Shown: positions 14,833 through 23,169 of the stretch, piece after piece
How the letters are laid out: each line of letters opens with the position of its first letter
Position numbering within the stretch: position 1 is the first letter of the stretch
Origin: Actinomadura parmotrematis
GTDB taxonomy: Bacteria > Actinomycetota > Actinomycetes > Streptosporangiales > Streptosporangiaceae
Direction: 5' to 3'
NCBI RefSeq assembly: GCF_019458805.1
Contig: NZ_JAIBOA010000013.1
Span: 62,001-126,000 of the forward strand
Length of the DNA: 64,000 nt
Translations under genes and position numbers: made by a program
The notes under the pieces: model-generated
What the model was told of the DNA's origin: nothing
What the model saw: the letters and a program-made list of their open reading frames with translations, nothing else
Database searches by the model: none

Positions 14833-15741
14833 TCAGGGCTGGGGGTCGGGGCCGTCCTGCTCGGCGAGGAAGCGCTCGAACTGGGCGCCGATCTCGTCGG
14901 CGGTCGGCATGTCGCGGCCCTCGGCGAGCAGGCTCTCGCGCTCGGCGGCGCCCGCGAACGCGTCGTACTGCTGCTCCAGCGCCTGCACGACCTTCTCGAC
15001 CTCGGCGTTGCCGGCGACCTGCTCGGCGATGTCGGCGTCGGTCTTGGCCGCCGCGTCGCGCAGCGCCTCCGTCGGCAGGACGAGGCCGGTCGTGGCCACG
15101 ATCCGCTCCAGCGCGGCGACCGCCGCCGCCGGGTAGGCCGCCTGCGCCAGGTAGTGCGGGACGTGCACGGCGAAGCCGAGCGCGTCGTGCCCGGCCTCGC
15201 CGAGCCGGAACTCCAGCAGGCCGGCGGCGCTGCCGGGCACCTGCACCTTGTCGAACCAGGACGTGCTGGTGATCAGCTCGGGCCGGGTGGCGTGCGAGGT
15301 CATGCCGACCGGGCGGGTGTGCGGCACGCCCATCGGGATGCCGTGCACGCCGACGACCAGGCCGACGCCGATCCGCTCGACCAGGTGCAGGACCGCGCGG
15401 GTGAAGCCCTCCCACAGCCGGTCCGGCTCGGGGCCGGCGAGCAGCAGGAACGGCGTGCCGACCTCGTCGTGGAAGAGGCGCAGCGCGAGCTCGGGGGCCT
15501 GGTAGTCCGCCCAGTGGTCCCGGTCGTAGGTCATCATCGGCCGCCGGGCCCGGTAGTCGATCAGCGCGTCCACGTCGAACCGCGCCACCACCCGGTGCTC
15601 CAGGGACTCCAGCAGGTGCTCGCGCACGAGCTGGCCGGTCGAGCCGGCGTCCACGAAACCGTCGAGGCTGTGCAGCAGCACCGGCCCGGTCATCTCGGGC
15701 AGGTCACCGTCCAGCTCGTACAGATCCTCTGGTTTCGCCAC
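14833..15741 (-). CDS. PAC2-family protein
   Basis: 302 aa from GTG 15741, preceded by GGGGGAGAT; the frame is open 11 codons further without a better site. The protein begins AKPEDLYELDGDLPEMTGP. The PAC2 fold features MTGPVLLHSLDGFVDAGSTG, the YRARRPMMTYDRDHW strand, FLLLAGPEPDRLW and the GIPMGVPHTRPVGMTSHAT loop are clear, followed by a coiled C-terminus (KVVQALEQQYDAFA). The PAC2 family includes proteasome assembly chaperones, and actinomycete members are often linked to proteasome-bearing genomes, but no substrate is known. It lies 87 bp downstream of cbbX on the same strand and could be read through from that operon. Confidence 0.85.
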   Translation of the reverse strand: MAKPEDLYELDGDLPEMTGPVLLHSLDGFVDAGSTGQLVREHLLESLEHRVVARFDVDALIDYRARRPMMTYDRDHWADYQAPELALRLFHDEVGTPFLLLAGPEPDRLWEGFTRAVLHLVERIGVGLVVGVHGIPMGVPHTRPVGMTSHATRPELITSTSWFDKVQVPGSAAGLLEFRLGEAGHDALGFAVHVPHYLAQAAYPAAAVAALERIVATTGLVLPTEALRDAAAKTDADIAEQVAGNAEVEKVVQALEQQYDAFAGAAERESLLAEGRDMPTADEIGAQFERFLAEQDGPDPQP

Positions 15742-15828
15742 ATCTCCCCCACGACGGCCGTCTGGTAGGACCAAACATAGGACATGGCGCGGATAATCCC
15801 GGTGTCGGCCGTCACCTCGCGGCGGCCG

Positions 15829-16779
15829 TCACGCGGTGAAGACGCGGCTGGCGAGGAAGTCCTCCGGGCGGAGCGTCGTCAGGTCCTCCCGGGTGACCTC
15901 GCCGCCCGCCGCGACGAGCCGGCTCGCGTGCCGCAGCCGGGCCCGCTCGACGGCGTTGCGGACCGACCGGGCGTTGGCGAACCGCGGCTGCCCGCGCCGC
16001 CGCTCCAGGTAGTCGCGGAGCACCGGCTCGGTCTCGGGCGCGAGCCGGTAGCCCTCGCGGGCGGTCATCAGCCGGCCGATCTCCTCCAGCTCGGCGGTCT
16101 CGTAGTCGGGGAAGTCGACGTGGTGGGCGATGCGCGAGCTCATGCCGGGGTTGGAGGAGAAGAACGAATCCATCCGGTCCTTGTAGCCGGCGAGGACGAC
16201 GACGAGGTCGTCGCGGCTGTTCTCCATCACCTGCAGCAGGATCTCGATGGCCTCCTGGCCGTAGTCGCGCTCGTTCTCGGCCCGGTACAGGTAGTACGCC
16301 TCGTCGATGAACAGCACCCCGCCCATCGCGCGCTTCAGCACCTCCTTGGTCTTCGGCGCGGTGTGCCCGACGTACTGGCCGACGAGGTCGTCGCGGGTCA
16401 CCGACACCAGGTGCCCCTTGCGGATGTAGCCGAGGCGGTGCAGCAGCTCGGCGAGCCGCACCGCGACGGTCGTCTTGCCCGTGCCGGGGCTGCCGGTGAA
16501 GCACATGTGCAGGCTGGGGCGGCCGGAGTCGATGCCGAACCGGCCGCGCACCCGGTCCACCAGCAGCAGCGCGGCGATCTCGCGGATGCGGGTCTTGACG
16601 GGGACGAGGCCGATCAGCTCGGAGTCCAGCGCGTCCAGCACCTCGTCGGCGTGCGACTCGGCGCGCTCGCGGGCCAGGTCGACGCGGGCGTCCGGCGGCA
16701 GCGTCGCGGGCGCCGCCTCGGCGGGGGACGGCTCCCCGGGCGTGGCCGGGGAGCCGTTGCGCATGGCGAAACCGCTCAT
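15829..16779 (-). CDS. cbbX: Rubisco activase CbbX (AAA+ ATPase)
   Basis: 316 aa. The start ATG 16779 overlaps the cbbS stop (ATGA). Walker A GSPGTGKTT (96-104), Walker B LFIDEAYY (156-163), pore loop QYVGHTAPKT (136-145, aromatic Tyr137) and Arg-finger/sensor region MSSRIAHHVDFPDY identify a CbbX/CfxQ AAA+ protein. CbbX hexamers pull the C-terminus of red-type Rubisco large subunits to release inhibitory sugar phosphates. Its coupling to cbbL-cbbS fits that role. The N-terminal 30 residues are Pro/Ala-rich and probably flexible. Confidence 0.93.
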   Translation of the reverse strand: MSGFAMRNGSPATPGEPSPAEAAPATLPPDARVDLARERAESHADEVLDALDSELIGLVPVKTRIREIAALLLVDRVRGRFGIDSGRPSLHMCFTGSPGTGKTTVAVRLAELLHRLGYIRKGHLVSVTRDDLVGQYVGHTAPKTKEVLKRAMGGVLFIDEAYYLYRAENERDYGQEAIEILLQVMENSRDDLVVVLAGYKDRMDSFFSSNPGMSSRIAHHVDFPDYETAELEEIGRLMTAREGYRLAPETEPVLRDYLERRRGQPRFANARSVRNAVERARLRHASRLVAAGGEVTREDLTTLRPEDFLASRVFTA

Positions 16780-17195
16780 CGGTAGCGCTCGCCCTGCGGC
16801 CGGTCGGCGGCGTAGGCGTGCGTGGTGTAGCCGATGCGCCGGTCCGAGCCCTCCGCGCGGTCCAGGCGGAAGCCCGGCTCCTCGGCGGGCCGCTGCACGA
16901 GGAACGACAGCGCCGTCGTCTGCCGCCCGTACCGGGCGTCGTAGGCGTTCAGCCGGATGTAGGCCGCCGGGTACGCCTTGCGGCACTCGTTCAGCTCCAG
17001 CAGGACGCCCGCCGGGTCCTTCAGGTCGAACATCGGCAGGCCCCACATCTCCCAGTAGGTGTTGCGGGGGTGCGGGTCGTCGGTGAACTCGATCGAGCAG
17101 GGCCAGCCCCGGTCCAGGGCGTAGGCGACCTGGAGCCCGATCTCCTCGTCGGTCAGCTCGGGCAGGTACGAGAACGTTCCTTGGGTCACTCGCAT
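16776..17195 (-). CDS. cbbS: Rubisco small subunit (red type)
   Basis: 139 aa. Begins MRVTQGTFSYLPELTDEEI, typical of red-type (form IC/ID/IE) small subunits, continues with ALDRGWPCSIEFTDDPHPRNTYWEMWGLPMFDLKD and has the C-terminal extension (IGYTTHAYAADRPQGERYR) that forms the extra beta-hairpins of red-type enzymes lacking the green-type loop. Its ATG shares one base with the cbbL stop, and its stop overlaps the cbbX start, so all three are translationally coupled. Caps the L8 core. Confidence 0.93.
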   Translation of the reverse strand: MRVTQGTFSYLPELTDEEIGLQVAYALDRGWPCSIEFTDDPHPRNTYWEMWGLPMFDLKDPAGVLLELNECRKAYPAAYIRLNAYDARYGRQTTALSFLVQRPAEEPGFRLDRAEGSDRRIGYTTHAYAADRPQGERYR

Positions 17196-18628
17196 CAGGC
17201 GCTCACAGGGGTCTCGACGACATCGGGGGTGTCGGTGGACTCGTAGGTGAAGGTGATGTCGCCCCAGGTGGCGAGGGCGACGTCCAGCTCGCGGCTGTGC
17301 TTGGCGGCGGCGCGCAGGATGTCCTCGCCCTCGCGCAGGAAGTCGCGGCCCTCGTTCCGGGCCTTGATCATCGCCTCCAGCGCGACGCGGTTGGCGGCGG
17401 CGCCCGCCGCGATGCCCATCGGGTGGCCGATCGTGCCGCCGCCGAACTGCAGGACGACGTCCTCGTCCAGGTAGTGCAGGAGCTGGTGCATCTGGCCGGC
17501 GTGGATGCCGCCGGAGGCGACCGGCATGCAGCCGGGCGTCGACGCCCAGTCCTGGTCGAAGTAGAGGCCCTTCACCGGGTCGGCCTCGATGCGGTCCTTG
17601 CGGAGGACGTCGTAGAACCCGGCGACGCTGTTGGGGTCGCCCTCCAGCTTGCCGACGACCGTCCCGGCGTGGATGTGGTCCACCCCGGCGAGCCGCATCC
17701 ACTTGGCGATCACGCGGAAGCTGACGCCGTGCGCCTTCTGCCGCGTGTAGGTGGAGTGCCCGGCGCGGTGCAGGTGCAGCAGGACGCCGTTGGCGCGCGC
17801 CCAGTGCGCCATGGACTGGATCGCGGTGTACCCCACGGTCAGGTCGATCATGACGATGACGCTGCCGAGCTCCTTGGCGAACCCGGCCCGCTCGTACATC
17901 GCCTCCATCGTCCCGGCGGTGACGTTCAGGTAGTGCCCCTTGATCTCGCCGGACGCCGCCTGCGCCCGGTTGACCGCCTCCATGCAGTACAGGAACCGGT
18001 CGCGCCAGCGCATGAACGGCTGGGAGTTGATGTTCTCGTCGTCCTTGGTGAAGTCCAGGCCGCCGCGCAGCGCCTCGTAGACGACGCGCCCGTAGTTGCG
18101 GGCCGACAGGCCGAGCTTCGGCTTCACCGTCGCGCCGAGCAGCGGCCGGCCGAACTTGCCGAGGTGCTCGCGCTCCATGACGATGCCGTGCGCCGGGCCC
18201 TGGAACGTCTTCACGTAGTGCGCCGGGATGCGCATGTCCTCCAGGCGGAGCGCCTTCAGCGCCTTGAACCCGAACACGTTCCCGATGATCGAGGAGGTGA
18301 GGTTGGCGATCGACCCCTCCTCGAACAGGTCCAGGTCGTAGGCGATGGAGGCGATGAACTGGCCCTCCCGCCCCGGCACCGGGTCCACCTTGTAGCACTT
18401 GGCCTGGTAGTTCTCGTAGCTGGTGAGCCGGTCGGTCCACACCACCGTCCACGTCGCGGTGGACGACTCGCCGGCGACGGCCGCGCCCGCCTCCTCCGGC
18501 GGCACGCCCGGCTGCGGCGTGATGCGGAACGCCGCGAGCACGTCGGTGTCCTTCGGCACGTAGTCCGGACGCCAGTACCCCATCTCCGCGTACGGGATGA
18601 CTCCGGCCGACCAACGATCGGTACTCAC
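17195..18628 (-). CDS. cbbL: Rubisco large subunit, form I red type
   Basis: 477 aa from GTG 18628; GAGG is nine bases upstream, whereas the GTG two codons earlier is too close to it. Catalyses CO2 fixation onto ribulose-1,5-bisphosphate. All key residues are present: KPKLGLS (Lys169/Lys171), the carbamylation motif DFTKDDE with Lys195 and metal ligands Asp197/Glu198, His285/His287, loop-6 Lys in GTVVGKLEG (Lys327), and the phosphate site QFGGGTIGHPMG. The segment PVASGGIHAGQMHQLL is red-type. First gene of a coupled cbbL-cbbS-cbbX operon. A CbbR-like operator lies at 18767-18807 in the divergent promoter. Confidence 0.96.
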   Translation of the reverse strand: MSTDRWSAGVIPYAEMGYWRPDYVPKDTDVLAAFRITPQPGVPPEEAGAAVAGESSTATWTVVWTDRLTSYENYQAKCYKVDPVPGREGQFIASIAYDLDLFEEGSIANLTSSIIGNVFGFKALKALRLEDMRIPAHYVKTFQGPAHGIVMEREHLGKFGRPLLGATVKPKLGLSARNYGRVVYEALRGGLDFTKDDENINSQPFMRWRDRFLYCMEAVNRAQAASGEIKGHYLNVTAGTMEAMYERAGFAKELGSVIVMIDLTVGYTAIQSMAHWARANGVLLHLHRAGHSTYTRQKAHGVSFRVIAKWMRLAGVDHIHAGTVVGKLEGDPNSVAGFYDVLRKDRIEADPVKGLYFDQDWASTPGCMPVASGGIHAGQMHQLLHYLDEDVVLQFGGGTIGHPMGIAAGAAANRVALEAMIKARNEGRDFLREGEDILRAAAKHSRELDVALATWGDITFTYESTDTPDVVETPVSA

Positions 18629-18766
18629 TGTCACTCGCCTCAGTTCCCGGCCGGGGGTGGCGGCGCGCCTCCCGAGCGAAGGACGGCAGGCCCAGGGGAT
18701 CCGGGCGGCGCGCCGCGCCCCGGCCACGGTGGGTGGTTCCGTGAACGGTTCGAGCGTGCCCGCGCG

Positions 18767-18807
18767 ACACTTGCCATGTCCATCAAGTGTTTTTCGGTGA
18801 TACTTGA
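18767..18807. promoter_or_regulatory. Candidate CbbR (LysR) operator between cbbL and cbbR
   Basis: A perfect dyad ACACTTG (18767-18773) - N10 - CAAGTGT (18784-18790), followed by a further ACTTGA (18802-18807) that forms a second dyad with TCAAGT (18783-18788). Overlapping TTG-N10-CAA dyads and a third half-site are typical of LysR recognition plus activation sites. The region lies immediately before cbbR and 139-179 bp before cbbL. Confidence 0.6.
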
Positions 18808-18810
18808 GGC

Positions 18811-19794
18811 ATGACTGAATCCAGGCTGCGGAGCTTCGTCGCGCTCGCGGACGCCGGGTCGGTCCGCGAGGCGGCCCGGCGGCTGTACGTGACCGAGTCG
18901 GCGGTGTCGTCGGCGGTCACCGCCCTCGCCCGCGAGCTGGACGTCCCGCTGGTGCGGCGGGAGGGCCGGGGGCTCGCGCTCACCCCCGCCGGAACGGTCT
19001 ACGCCGCCTACGCGCGGCAGGTGCTCGGGCTGCTGGAGCAGGGCCGGGCGGCGGCGCGCGGCGCGGCCGACCCGGCGCGCGGGACGCTGCGGCTCGCCGC
19101 CGTCACCACCGCCGCCGACCAGGTGCTGCCCGAGCTGCTGGCGTCGTTCCGGACGCGCCGGCCGGGCGTGGAGCTGGCGCTGGAGGTCGGGCCGCGCCGG
19201 CAGGTGTGGGCGAGCCTCGCCGCGCACCGCGCCGACCTGGTGCTCGCCGGCCGGCCGCCCGCCGGGCTCGCCGCGACGGTCCTCGCCCGCCGCCCGAACG
19301 ACCTGGTGGTCGTCGGGGCGCCGCCGCTCGCCGCGGCGTTCGCCCTGGACACGACGCCGTGGGTGATGCGCGAGCCGGGCTCGGGCACCGGCGCCGCCGC
19401 CGAGGCGTACCTGGCCGAGCGGGACGTGGCGCCGCCGCGGCTCGTGCTCGGCTCCAACGGCGCGGTGATCGCGGGCGCGGCGGCGGGCCTCGGCGTCGCG
19501 CTGGTGTCGCGCGACGCGGTCCGCGACCGGCTCGCCGCCGGGCTGCTCGCCGAGATCGCCGCGCCCGGCACGCCGCTGCACCGCCCCTGGCACGCCGTCG
19601 CGGGCTCCGCGCCGACGCCGACGACGCTGCTGTTCGTCGCCCACCTGCTGGACGCCCCCGGCTGGACCGCCGGCGGCGCGCCGGGGGCAGGCGTCTCAGG
19701 CGGCGAGGGCGGGCAGGACGAGGGAGAGCGCGACGAGCCCCGCCGCGAGCAGCACGAGGGCGACGGCCTTGCCGCGGTCGACGGCGAGCTGTGA
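18811..19794 (+). CDS. cbbR: LysR-family regulator of the cbb genes (CbbR-like)
   Basis: 327 aa in frame. N-terminal winged HTH (RLRSFVALADAGSVREAARRLYVTESAVSSAVTALARELDVPLVRREG) and the two-lobed effector domain (LRLAAVTTAADQVLPELLASFRTRRPGVELAL onward) are standard. Divergent transcription from cbbL with a LysR dyad between supports the CbbR assignment. LysR proteins usually end near residue 295; here the frame runs 35-40 residues further in a Gly/Glu/Arg-rich, non-LysR tail lying antisense to the small membrane-protein gene at 19696-19878. The ATG is used because nothing better lies within the HTH; its only ribosome-like bases (GAGG) are very close to it. Confidence 0.85.
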   Translation: MTESRLRSFVALADAGSVREAARRLYVTESAVSSAVTALARELDVPLVRREGRGLALTPAGTVYAAYARQVLGLLEQGRAAARGAADPARGTLRLAAVTTAADQVLPELLASFRTRRPGVELALEVGPRRQVWASLAAHRADLVLAGRPPAGLAATVLARRPNDLVVVGAPPLAAAFALDTTPWVMREPGSGTGAAAEAYLAERDVAPPRLVLGSNGAVIAGAAAGLGVALVSRDAVRDRLAAGLLAEIAAPGTPLHRPWHAVAGSAPTPTTLLFVAHLLDAPGWTAGGAPGAGVSGGEGGQDEGERDEPRREQHEGDGLAAVDGEL

Positions 19795-19878
19795 GTAGCC
19801 GCGCAGCACCGAGCAGCCGACGCCGAGGCAGAGCAGCACCGCCGCGAGGTCGAGCAGCAGCGCGACCCAGGTGATCAC
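19696..19878 (-). CDS. Small two-helix membrane protein
   Basis: 60 aa from a GTG at 19878. Two hydrophobic segments, TWVALLLDLAAVLLCLGVGCSVL and AVALVLLAAGLVALSLVLPAL, are joined by a short basic loop (RGYSQLAVDRGK). The regular hydrophobic pattern and high third-position G/C argue that this strand is coding. It overlaps the last 99 bp of cbbR on the other strand. Ribosome site weak. Function unknown. Confidence 0.6.
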   Translation of the reverse strand: MITWVALLLDLAAVLLCLGVGCSVLRGYSQLAVDRGKAVALVLLAAGLVALSLVLPALAA

Positions 19879-20030
19879 ACCTGCGGCCTACCCGCGGCCG
19901 GCCCCGGGCAAGGTCAGCGCCCGGTAAGGAGCCGGGCGAGGAGTGGGCTCGGTCACACCCGCGGGGCGTGATGGCCGGGCCGCCCGGGAAGGGACAGAAT
20001 CGAGTTCGGCACCCCGAGAGAGGCATCCCC

Positions 20031-21215
20031 ATGACGGCCGACCGCCCCTACGACCTCGTCCTGTTCGGCGCCACCGGCTTCACCGGCGGGCTCACCGCCG
20101 AGTACCTGGCCGCGCACGCCGGCGGCACCCGCTGGGCGCTCGCCGGGCGCAGCCGGTCCCGGCTGGAGGCGGTCCGCGACCGCCTCGCCGCGATCGACCC
20201 GGCGCTCGCCGACCTGCCGCTGCTGCTCGCCGACACCACCGACGCCGCCTCCATCGAGGCGATCGCCGGGCGGGCCCGGGTCGTCATCACCACGGTCGGC
20301 CCCTACGCCGAGCACGGCGAGCCGCTCGTCGCCGCCTGCGCCCGCGCCGGCACCGACTACGTCGACCTGACCGGCGAGCCGGGGTTCGTGGACGAGATGT
20401 ACATCCGCCACCACGAGACCGCGCTCCGCTCCGGCGCCCGCATCGTGCACGCCTGCGGCTTCGACTCGATCCCCGCCGACCTCGGCGCCTACTACACCGT
20501 CCGGCACCTGCCCGAGGGCGTCCCGCTGCACGTCGAGGGGTTCATGCGGGCGAGCGGCGACGCCTCCGGCGGCACCCTGCACTCGGCCGTCGGGGTGTTC
20601 GCCGACCTGCGCGGCATGGTCCGCGCCGACCGCGAGCGCAACGCGCTGGAGCGGCGGCCCGCCGGGCGGCGCGTCCGGGTGTCGAAGCGGGCGACGCCGA
20701 GGGCGAAGGTGTCGGGCTGGACGCTGCCGCTGCCGACGCTCGACCCGCGCATCGTGGTGCGGTCGGCGGCGGCGCTGGAGCGCTACGGCCCCGACTTCAC
20801 CTACGGCCAGTTCCTCAACGTGCGGCGCCTGCCGACGGCGGCCGGGCTCGCCGCGGGCGCGGGCGCCGTCCTGACGCTCGCCCAGCTCCCGCCGACGCGC
20901 GCGCTGCTGCTGCGGCTCCGCACGCCCGGCGAGGGCCCGGCGCCCGAGGCCCGCGCGAAGCACTGGTTCAGCGTGACGTTCGTCGGCGAGGGCGGCGGGC
21001 GCCGCGTCGTCACCGAGGTCGCGGGCGGCGACCCCGGCTACGACGAGACGGCCCGGATGCTCGCCGAGTCGGCGCTCTGCCTGGCCCACGACGACCTGCC
21101 CGGCACCGCCGGGCAGGTCACCACGGCCGCCGCGATGGGCGACGCGCTGATCGACCGGCTGGTCAAGGCCGGCCTCACCTTCCGCGTGCTCCAGGAGGGC
21201 CCGGCGGGCGGCTGA
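20031..21215 (+). CDS. Saccharopine-dehydrogenase-like / trans-acting enoyl reductase family protein
   Basis: 394 aa from ATG 20031 (GAGAGG upstream; the earlier in-frame ATG lacks one). N-terminal Rossmann NAD(P) site YDLVLFGATGFTGGLTAEYL, then RVVITTVGPYAEHGEPLVAACARAGTDYVDLTGEP, the hallmark of this family, which includes the mycobacterial trans-acting enoyl reductases of phthiocerol/phenolphthiocerol synthesis and many of unknown role. The middle VHACGFDSIPADLGAYY is also conserved. The C-terminus VFVGEGGGRRVVTEVAGGDPGYDETARML completes the domain. Its 3' end overlaps the antisense kinase gene by 41 bp. No polyketide synthase is nearby, so substrate is open. Confidence 0.82.
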   Translation: MTADRPYDLVLFGATGFTGGLTAEYLAAHAGGTRWALAGRSRSRLEAVRDRLAAIDPALADLPLLLADTTDAASIEAIAGRARVVITTVGPYAEHGEPLVAACARAGTDYVDLTGEPGFVDEMYIRHHETALRSGARIVHACGFDSIPADLGAYYTVRHLPEGVPLHVEGFMRASGDASGGTLHSAVGVFADLRGMVRADRERNALERRPAGRRVRVSKRATPRAKVSGWTLPLPTLDPRIVVRSAAALERYGPDFTYGQFLNVRRLPTAAGLAAGAGAVLTLAQLPPTRALLLRLRTPGEGPAPEARAKHWFSVTFVGEGGGRRVVTEVAGGDPGYDETARMLAESALCLAHDDLPGTAGQVTTAAAMGDALIDRLVKAGLTFRVLQEGPAGG

Positions 21216-22329
21216 GCGCGGGGATCGGGACGACCGCCTCGACGGTCGTCCCGACGCCGGGCCGCCCCGTCACCGTGACGCGGCCGCCGAGCAGCTCGGC
21301 GCGCTCGGCCATGCCGCGCAGCCCGTAGGAGTCGGGCCGCCCGCCCGGCCGCCCGGCATGGCGCCCCGGCCCGTGCGCGAACCCGACGCCGTCGTCGGCG
21401 ACGGTGAGCCGCACCCGGTCCCGGTCGTGCTCCAGCAGCAGGTCCAGGGACGAGGCGGCGGCGTGCCGCAGGCAGTTCCCGACGGCCTCCTGCGCGATCC
21501 GGTACAGCGCCGTCTGCACGTGGTCGGGCAGCGCCGCCTCCAGCTCGCCCGAGACGGTGACGGTGACGTCGAGGCGCTCCCCGGCGTCGCGGGCGAGCGC
21601 GGCGAGCGCCGCCGACAGGCCGAGGTCGTCCAGCACCGGCGGGCGCAGGCCGCCGATCGCCGCGCGCGTCTCGGCGGACGCCAGGTCGCAGAGGCCGCGC
21701 GCCAGCATGATCTGCGCGAGCGCCTCGGGATGGTGCTCGGGCAGCGCCCGCTCGGCCGCCGACAGGTGGAAGCCGAGCCCGGCGAGGCGCTGCGCGATGC
21801 CGTCGTGGATCTCCCGGCTGAGCCGGGTCCGCTCGGCCTCCTGCGCCTCCACGGCCCGCTCGGCGAACCGCTCGGCGGCGTGCTCGCGCTCGCGGGCGGC
21901 GCGGAGCCGCCGGCACGAGCAGAGCACCGGCGCGAACAGGTCGCCGAGGGACGCCGCGAGCGCCAGGTCGGCGGGCGCGCACGGCCCGGCGGCGCGCACG
22001 TCCAGCACCGCGATGACGGTCCCGCCGCTCCGCACCGGCAGGGCGGCGCCGCGGCCGTCGGCGTGGCCGCGGGGGCGGCCGTGCGCGGCGGCCCGGCCGA
22101 CGTCGCCCGCCCCGAGCGCGACCGCGCGGCCGCCGCGCGCGCCGCCGCACTCCAGGACGCGCTCGTCGTCGTCCAGGACGTACACGTCGCAGAAGGTCAG
22201 GCCGCCCGCCGAGCGGACGACCAGCCCGGCGAGATCGGCGGCCATCGCGGGCAGCTCGCGGTCCGAGCAGGCCGCGGCGATGACGCGGAGCAGCAGGTCG
22301 CGGCCGTGCCCCTGGAGGGCGGCGGTCAC
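21175..22329 (-). CDS. GAF-domain sensor histidine kinase (NarX/DesK class)
   Basis: 384 aa, starting at GTG 22329, which overlaps the stop of the response regulator (GTGA). The first 160 residues look like a GAF sensor (LLLRVIAAACSDRELPAMAADLAG ... VIAVLDVRAAG). A coiled region and the HisKA_3 phosphoacceptor LSREIHDGIAQRLAGLGFHL follow, then HATPase_c with YRIAQEAVGNCLRHA and VADDGVGF ... YGLRGMAERAELLGG. No membrane segment: it senses a cytosolic ligand. Regulator first, kinase second, on one transcript. Lies between the Rubisco operon and phosphoribulokinase, but a role in carbon fixation is only positional. Confidence 0.9.
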   Translation of the reverse strand: MTAALQGHGRDLLLRVIAAACSDRELPAMAADLAGLVVRSAGGLTFCDVYVLDDDERVLECGGARGGRAVALGAGDVGRAAAHGRPRGHADGRGAALPVRSGGTVIAVLDVRAAGPCAPADLALAASLGDLFAPVLCSCRRLRAAREREHAAERFAERAVEAQEAERTRLSREIHDGIAQRLAGLGFHLSAAERALPEHHPEALAQIMLARGLCDLASAETRAAIGGLRPPVLDDLGLSAALAALARDAGERLDVTVTVSGELEAALPDHVQTALYRIAQEAVGNCLRHAAASSLDLLLEHDRDRVRLTVADDGVGFAHGPGRHAGRPGGRPDSYGLRGMAERAELLGGRVTVTGRPGVGTTVEAVVPIPALSRPPGPPGARGR

Positions 22330-22982
22330 CGGAACAGCCCCTCGCGGAGCGCGACGGCGATCGCCGCGGACCGGTCGGCGACCTCCAGCTTGCGGTACAG
22401 GGCGCGCAGGTGGCTCTTCACCGTCTCCTCGCTCAGCACCAGGCGCGCCGCGATGGCCTTGTTGGACAGGCCGCCGACCAGCAGCGACAGCACCTCGCTC
22501 TCGCGCTGGGTGAGGCCGCGGTTGGCGCCCGGCCAGAACTCGCCGCGGGTGAGGCGGGCGGCGGTGACGGCCATCCGCCCCGCCAGCGTCGGATCCACCA
22601 CCGTCTCGCCCTGCGCGACCTCCTCCAGCCGCCGGACGAGCTCGGGGCCGTCGACGCGCTTCAGCAGGTAGCCGCCGGCGCCCGCGCGCAGCGCCTCGAA
22701 GACGTACTGCTCGTCGTCGTAGACCGACAGGAACACCACCCGGGTGGCGGGGGCGGTCCCGGTGAGCGCCCGGCAGAGGTCGAGGCCGCTCTCGGGGCCG
22801 AGCCGCACGTCCAGCAGCACCACGTCGGGGCGGAGGGTGGTGACGAGGCGGGTCGCCTCGCCGGCGGTCCCGGCCTGCCCCACCACGCGCACCCGGCCCG
22901 CGAACCCGGCCAGCATCGCCTGCAGACCGGCGAGGATCATCTCGTGGTCGTCCACCAGGACGACGCGTACGGGGGCACCCAT
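22326..22982 (-). CDS. NarL/FixJ-family response regulator
   Basis: 218 aa. Receiver domain with acidic pocket VDDHE, phospho-acceptor Asp in VVLLDVRLG and switch Lys in GGYLLKRVD; C-terminal LuxR-type HTH (LTQRESEVLSLLVGGLSNKAIAARLVLSEETVKSHLRALYRKL). Partner of the overlapping histidine kinase. Divergent from prk across a 187-bp region carrying an imperfect 30-bp inverted repeat (22999-23028) that could be its target. Confidence 0.93.
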   Translation of the reverse strand: MGAPVRVVLVDDHEMILAGLQAMLAGFAGRVRVVGQAGTAGEATRLVTTLRPDVVLLDVRLGPESGLDLCRALTGTAPATRVVFLSVYDDEQYVFEALRAGAGGYLLKRVDGPELVRRLEEVAQGETVVDPTLAGRMAVTAARLTRGEFWPGANRGLTQRESEVLSLLVGGLSNKAIAARLVLSEETVKSHLRALYRKLEVADRSAAIAVALREGLFR

Positions 22983-22998
22983 CCCGGCACCCTAACAA

Positions 22999-23028
22999 CC
23001 ACAAGCTACCGACCAGTAGCCCTTGTGG
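22999..23028. promoter_or_regulatory. Inverted repeat in the response-regulator/prk divergent promoter
   Basis: Outer arms CCACAAG (22999-23005) and CTTGTGG (23022-23028) enclose inner arms CTAC (23006-23009) and GTAG (23016-23019) around CGACCA, with two unpaired bases on the right side. Candidate operator for either divergent gene. It differs from the CbbR dyad before cbbL in sequence and spacing. Confidence 0.4.
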
Positions 23029-23169
23029 GGCAGGGCTTCCCGGCACTTCACCCGTCCCCTCCCCCATCCGGGGGACGCCGCGGCGGGCGGCCCCGCCTAC
23101 CGTCGGGGCCGACCCTTCCCCCATCCCCGCACCGGCCCGCCGTCACCGGCGGCCCGGCAAGGAGGCCAG

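Noticed and set aside
15742..15828. Terminator or promoter between cbbX and the PAC2 gene
   Set aside because: No stem of useful length and no clear -10/-35; read-through cannot be excluded.
22999..23028. Second CbbR site upstream of prk
   Set aside because: Half-sites are in the opposite order (CAAG...CTTG) with different spacing from the cbbL dyad, so I list it only as an unidentified inverted repeat.
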